Shown here piece by piece: positions 60,422 through 64,000 of a stretch of 64,000 bases of DNA. The stretch comes from Elusimicrobiota bacterium (GTDB taxonomy: Bacteria > Elusimicrobiota > Endomicrobiia > Endomicrobiales > Endomicrobiaceae). How positions within the stretch are numbered: position 1 is the first letter of the stretch; each line of letters starts with the position of its first letter. The translations under genes were made by a program, and so were the position numbers. Where the stretch lies: assembly GCA_031274365.1 (NCBI GenBank), contig JAISQF010000011.1, positions 124,001 through 188,000 on the forward strand, read 5' to 3'. The notes beneath the pieces are model-generated. The model had not been told where the DNA came from, did no database searches, and saw nothing but the letters and a program-made list of their open reading frames with translations.

Positions 60422-61480
60422 CTAATACGGCGCTTTGGTTAAAACTTCACAACCGTTTTTTGTGATAAGTATGGTGTCTTCTATTCTTACGCCGAAAGAA
60501 TTTTTCAAATATATTCCGGGCTCGACGGTTACAACCATATTATCTAAAAAAACACCTTCGGCTTTTGGATTAAGCGAAGGCGGTTCGTGAACTTCTATTC
60601 CTATTCCATGTCCCGTATTATGTATAAACTTATCTTTATATCCCGCTTTACTTATAATTTCTCTCGCCGCTTCGTCAGCCCAATTTATAGGCAGACCCGC
60701 TTTTATTTGTTCTATCACAATATCGTGAGATTTTTTTACTATATCCCAAATCTTTGTTCTCTCATCGGAAATTCTATTCAAAAAGTATGTTCGTGTCAAA
60801 TCGGAGCAATAGCCTTTGTATTTACATCCTATATCTATCAAAACCATATCGTCAGGCTTAATTTTATAGTTTGAACTTGCATGATGAGGATTTGCCGAAT
60901 TTGATCCTGCCGCTATTATCGGCGTAAAACTCATAATCGAATGCCGCTGAGCAAAAAGTTCCAATACTCTATAATGAATGTCTATCTCTGAAATTCCTTC
61001 CGTCAACTCCGATTTTATTTTCTGGCAAACTTCAGAAACTATATCGCAGGCGATTTTAATGTTTTCTATTTCATCAGGATTTTTAATTATTCTAAATTTT
61101 TCCAAAACACTTTTTTGAGATAAAATTTTTATACCCAATCCGGACAATTCATTTTCCAAACTAAAATAAGCGTTTGAAGAAATATTCAAACTGTCAACTA
61201 TTAAATTCTTATCCCAAACATCAGATTTTTGCCGCGAAAGTATCGTTTTTACATTTTCTATAAAATTATTATTTACAGATATCTCAACTTCATTGCCAAA
61301 AAAATCCTCAACCTGATCCTTAATCATTATAGAACACAGAGCATAACATTTACCCCCTGCAATCAATAAAGCAAAACCGTCAAAAGGAGCTTGGGTCAAA
61401 TAAAAAGTTTCTCTTTGATCCATAAATAAAAAAGCGCTCGATTTATTTGACGAAATTAATTTCTCTATTTTTTCCATCAT
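60422..61480 (-). CDS. M24-family aminopeptidase P (Xaa-Pro peptidase)
   Basis: A 352-residue metallopeptidase. The C-terminal pita-bread domain has its metal ligands in VLIDIGCKYKGYCSDLTRTY (two Asp), HNTGHGIGIEVHEPP (His), VTVEPGIYL (Glu) and GVRIEDTILI (Glu). The N-terminal creatinase-like domain is short. It removes an N-terminal residue preceding proline. Beside efp and acc genes, a linkage common in bacteria. The first of two adjacent Met is used (AAGGA, 8 bases). Confidence 0.9.
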   Translation of the reverse strand: MMEKIEKLISSNKSSAFLFMDQRETFYLTQAPFDGFALLIAGGKCYALCSIMIKDQVEDFFGNEVEISVNNNFIENVKTILSRQKSDVWDKNLIVDSLNISSNAYFSLENELSGLGIKILSQKSVLEKFRIIKNPDEIENIKIACDIVSEVCQKIKSELTEGISEIDIHYRVLELFAQRHSIMSFTPIIAAGSNSANPHHASSNYKIKPDDMVLIDIGCKYKGYCSDLTRTYFLNRISDERTKIWDIVKKSHDIVIEQIKAGLPINWADEAAREIISKAGYKDKFIHNTGHGIGIEVHEPPSLNPKAEGVFLDNMVVTVEPGIYLKNSFGVRIEDTILITKNGCEVLTKAPY

Positions 61481-61579
61481 TTTTACTTTCCTTCTAATTT
61501 TTACACTGCAAAAAATTATTTATATATATTTAATTGTCCAACTTAAAATCATTCTCATATTTATAAAATTTAGAAAATA

Positions 61580-62776
61580 TTAAAAATTTATATGCGTTCT
61601 TACGACATAAGCTATTTGATTTTTTAACCAATCAAGATTGGAATATGCTTGATATTGAATCGACGGAGAAATAGAAATATAGTCGTTTATAGCATACTTA
61701 TAATATATCTCGCATATTAACGCCGAAGAGGATTTTGAAGTTTCAATGTTATAAATTTCCTCGCCAACAGCCGCCGCCAAACAATCCTCTACTCTGTTCC
61801 AAAGCTCTCCCGTCAATCTCGCGGCCAAAGAATATGACGATTTAATCGATAGATTATCTTTAACGGTATAAGGCAAACTTTTTGTACTTAACACTTGTCC
61901 ATATCTAAATCCCACGGTTAAAAAATAATATAATTTTTGATCAAAGCTCATGGCAATTCCCTGAGGGGTGTCGTTTCCATCAGTTTTATACTCATTTAAT
62001 TTCCAATATTTAATTCTGTAATTGCCGTCCTCTATAAATTTAAAATTTATTTCCAATGCATTAAATCCGTCTGAATCAATATGATATGTTTTTCCCGAAA
62101 TTGTATTCTGCATAGGCATATAAACGGGAAAAGAACCTAAATTAGTAGTATATCCAAATCCCTCTGTGTAAATTGTTTCAGTAGTATCATTGCCTTTGCC
62201 GGTAGGTCCAGCATATCCGTATGTTATATCTATTATTTCAGTCGGAGAAAAATCAAAACTTATTCCCCACGCATCCCCATTATCCTCGACATAAGGATCC
62301 CATTCGCTAACTTCTCCCGTAAAAAGCGGATGAATAAATTGAGTGTAGGGTTGAAAGTCGGGATTTCCAGTCACAACGCTGTCGCCGCCTATTGTTCCTA
62401 TTCTACCTAACTTAATTTCAACACTGTCATTTACTAAAGGCTGGGCATACCAAATAGTGCTCAATATGATATTAGCTTTCGTATTTTGGACCGCATCATT
62501 ACTTCCTATGCTGTTATCTCCGCTGCCGGCTCTTATTTTTATCAGCGCTCGGCCGCCATTGCTAAACTCTCTGCCAAATATTACTCCGCCGGCAAATAAA
62601 CCGTCATTTGCGCTAATTGTTCCGGCGTCTTCATCTCCCTTTGCCGTGCCGCCTTGAATAAATATATTTCCAAAAACAGTAATGGTAGAACCGTCAACTT
62701 CTATCGCTTGCGCAACAGATATGGAAAAAAACATAACGATAAGAAATAGAAAAGAAGCGGAAAATATTTTCTTCAC
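61580..62776 (-). CDS. Outer-membrane porin-like protein
   Basis: A 398-residue protein with a signal peptide (cleavage after VAQA) and a body of alternating polar and aromatic beta-strands. Segments such as FGNIFIQGG, VEIKLGRIG, WGISFDFSP, ALEINFKF and a terminal YVVRTHINF end in Phe as outer-membrane barrel proteins do. No exact family recognised. GTG at 62776 is the likely start, 6 bases after GGGAGG; the in-frame TTG two codons upstream touches the ribosome site. It is flanked by non-coding gaps of 99 and 234 bases, so it is probably transcribed alone. Confidence 0.8.
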   Translation of the reverse strand: MKKIFSASFLFLIVMFFSISVAQAIEVDGSTITVFGNIFIQGGTAKGDEDAGTISANDGLFAGGVIFGREFSNGGRALIKIRAGSGDNSIGSNDAVQNTKANIILSTIWYAQPLVNDSVEIKLGRIGTIGGDSVVTGNPDFQPYTQFIHPLFTGEVSEWDPYVEDNGDAWGISFDFSPTEIIDITYGYAGPTGKGNDTTETIYTEGFGYTTNLGSFPVYMPMQNTISGKTYHIDSDGFNALEINFKFIEDGNYRIKYWKLNEYKTDGNDTPQGIAMSFDQKLYYFLTVGFRYGQVLSTKSLPYTVKDNLSIKSSYSLAARLTGELWNRVEDCLAAAVGEEIYNIETSKSSSALICEIYYKYAINDYISISPSIQYQAYSNLDWLKNQIAYVVRTHINF

Positions 62777-63010
62777 AAACAACCTCCCAATAGATATCTA
62801 TGGTTTATTTTTATTTAGCGGCAATTTTTTATTTTATCACAATGCTTTTTATAATGTCAATTTATTATACCGCTGAAAACAATTCACTACTGTGATAATT
62901 GACATTAGCGCCACAATTCACATCAACCGCTGTCAATAGGTTCTTAAACAAGTAAGCGGTATTGCAAAACATTGTTGGCAGGGCACGATGATTTACGATG
63001 ACAAAATGGA

Positions 63011-64000
63011 TTAAAGATTAGTTTTTGAAATATCATGCTGAGATGTTTTGAAATAGTTATAAAGCTCGTCAAAAACTATAACATCCGCTTCTACTATTTC
63101 CTTTAAATTATTACGCTCTGTAACTATCAAAATTATGACGTCAGCTGAGGAAATAATTTGCTCAATATTTTTTTGTTCCGTCATATTACCATATCGACGA
63201 AATATATTTTTTATAGGTATTATTCCCGATTTTACTAATTCATTTGAATATTCAATTGCAAAAGAATCTCCAAAAACAACAAAATTAAGTTGATTAGTAT
63301 TATTTTTTGAGAGTTTTTCATAAACAGGTATTGGAAACTTATTATACTCAGGCTCAAATGTTTCAAAAATATTCATACGATCTAATCCATCTCTATCATC
63401 AATCGCCGCTTCTGTTGAAAAAGAAACAGAGATAACTTTTGGAATATTCCAATTTGTCTTATATTTGTTTTTAAGAATATTTAGACTTTTTACCGCCGTT
63501 AATCCCGCTCCATATCTTGTCCAATGATTATCGTAAGGAGAAATTACATTCAAATCCCCTTTTTCAATTAAAGATTCAAAATAGTCTTGAACATCAAAAT
63601 AATTAATTCCAAATTTATTGAGATATATTTTGGATTCTCCATAATTGTCTGTTTTGTTAAGACGGGAAAACATCCCGAAATATTTTTGATATGGAAATTG
63701 TAAGCGCTGATAAAAAGAAAGATGAGCTGTGTTAGGAGCCATTACAAATAAAAACTTTTTACCTTTTTTCTCCATTTCTTTTTGAATGAATAATATTTTT
63801 TCAAAAAGTTCTTGATTAGGTTTTTGAGTAAGCAAATCATTACTTAAAATCTGCCAATTGTCTTTTAGAATTATTTGTCTATAGCTTTTCATAAAAGTAA
63901 AATACTTAAAATTCCCGAGAAAATAAGCGGTGTTTCTGAATTCAATTAAAAAGTTTCTCCCAATAAAATGACGGCCAAACCAAGTTTCTAAATAGTCTTG
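63011..64000 (-). CDS. AlgX/AlgJ-like O-acetyltransferase-type SGNH protein (5' end outside window)
   Basis: The frame is open to the window edge, so the ATG at 63892 is internal: upstream codons read YLETWFGRHFIGRNFLIEF, the typical N-terminal block of AlgJ/AlgX-like proteins. Within the window the main motifs are FVMAPNTAH, SPYDNHWTRYGA (Asp/His), and VVFGDSFAIEY, the GDS block with the catalytic Ser of SGNH hydrolases. These proteins acetylate exported polysaccharides with an MBOAT partner, which may lie just outside. The target glycan is unknown. Confidence 0.8.
   Translation of the reverse strand, partial: QDYLETWFGRHFIGRNFLIEFRNTAYFLGNFKYFTFMKSYRQIILKDNWQILSNDLLTQKPNQELFEKILFIQKEMEKKGKKFLFVMAPNTAHLSFYQRLQFPYQKYFGMFSRLNKTDNYGESKIYLNKFGINYFDVQDYFESLIEKGDLNVISPYDNHWTRYGAGLTAVKSLNILKNKYKTNWNIPKVISVSFSTEAAIDDRDGLDRMNIFETFEPEYNKFPIPVYEKLSKNNTNQLNFVVFGDSFAIEYSNELVKSGIIPIKNIFRRYGNMTEQKNIEQIISSADVIILIVTERNNLKEIVEADVIVFDELYNYFKTSQHDISKTNL

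Noticed and set aside
1-64000. CRISPR array, integrase, transposase or toxin-antitoxin pair
   Set aside because: No regular spaced repeats and no matching protein motifs were seen in the translated frames.

Overview
The window comes from a low-GC, diderm, probably anaerobic bacterium. Peptidoglycan of the meso-DAP type is inferred from the DNPR motif in MurE. LPS-type heptose genes (gmhA, the heptose adenylyltransferase), a heptosyltransferase-like protein and a signal-peptide porin imply an outer membrane. Anaerobic habits are suggested by radical SAM enzymes, a ferredoxin-rich glutamate synthase and ThiC. The mix (archaeal-style split glutamate synthase, compact dcw cluster, dense operons with ATGA overlaps) would fit a lineage such as Elusimicrobiota/Endomicrobia. 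That placement is inference and no 16S gene is present.

Layout. 1-0.9 kb: 3' part of a YgiQ-type radical SAM gene (+). 0.9-6.0 kb (-): five-gene glutamate synthase operon. 6.1-6.3 kb: tRNA-Val. 6.4-9.7 kb (-): zinc uptake locus znuA-znuC-znuB with two small accessory genes. 9.8-11.3 kb: aldehyde dehydrogenase. 11.4-13.7 kb: class A PBP. 13.7-24.1 kb (-): division/cell-wall cluster rsmH-ftsL-ftsI-murE-murF-mraY-murD-ftsW-murG. 24.1-25.9 kb: half-size TauE/SafE protein, RNase P RNA, zinc-ribbon coiled-coil protein, two tRNAs. 25.9-26.45 kb: non-coding stretch with dispersed repeats, where transcription direction flips.

26.45-36.8 kb (+): surface-glycan cluster. It holds an epimerase, five glycosyltransferases of families 8, 92, 9, 2 and 8, a flippase, and two paralogous radical SAM proteins flanking a PLP-dependent enzyme. 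36.9-53.4 kb (+): housekeeping genes, namely an AlkD-like protein, HD protein, NAD synthetase, HPr, miaB, lytic transglycosylase, mutS, mutL, miaA, murJ, a GDT1-like transporter, an unusually short uvrC, a DUF948-like/YtxH pair and tRNA-Phe. 53.6-54.0 kb (-): TM2 protein. 54.0-55.1 kb: repeat-bearing non-coding stretch with a decayed copy of the thiC 3' end. 55.1-64 kb (-): gmhA-rfaE2-thiD2-thiC, pepP-efp-accB-accC, a porin, and an AlgX/AlgJ-like gene running off the window.

How the parts connect. The dcw cluster, PBP1A, MurJ and the lytic transglycosylase build and remodel the wall. GmhA and the heptose adenylyltransferase could feed the GT9 enzyme of the glycan cluster. MutS and MutL form the mismatch repair pair, and MiaA and MiaB act in sequence on tRNA A37. 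No CRISPR array, integrase or insertion sequence was seen. The points most worth checking are: an AUU start for mutS, a minimal UvrC, the radical SAM-PLP-radical SAM trio, the two zinc-locus accessory proteins, the thiC relic and the dispersed repeats.
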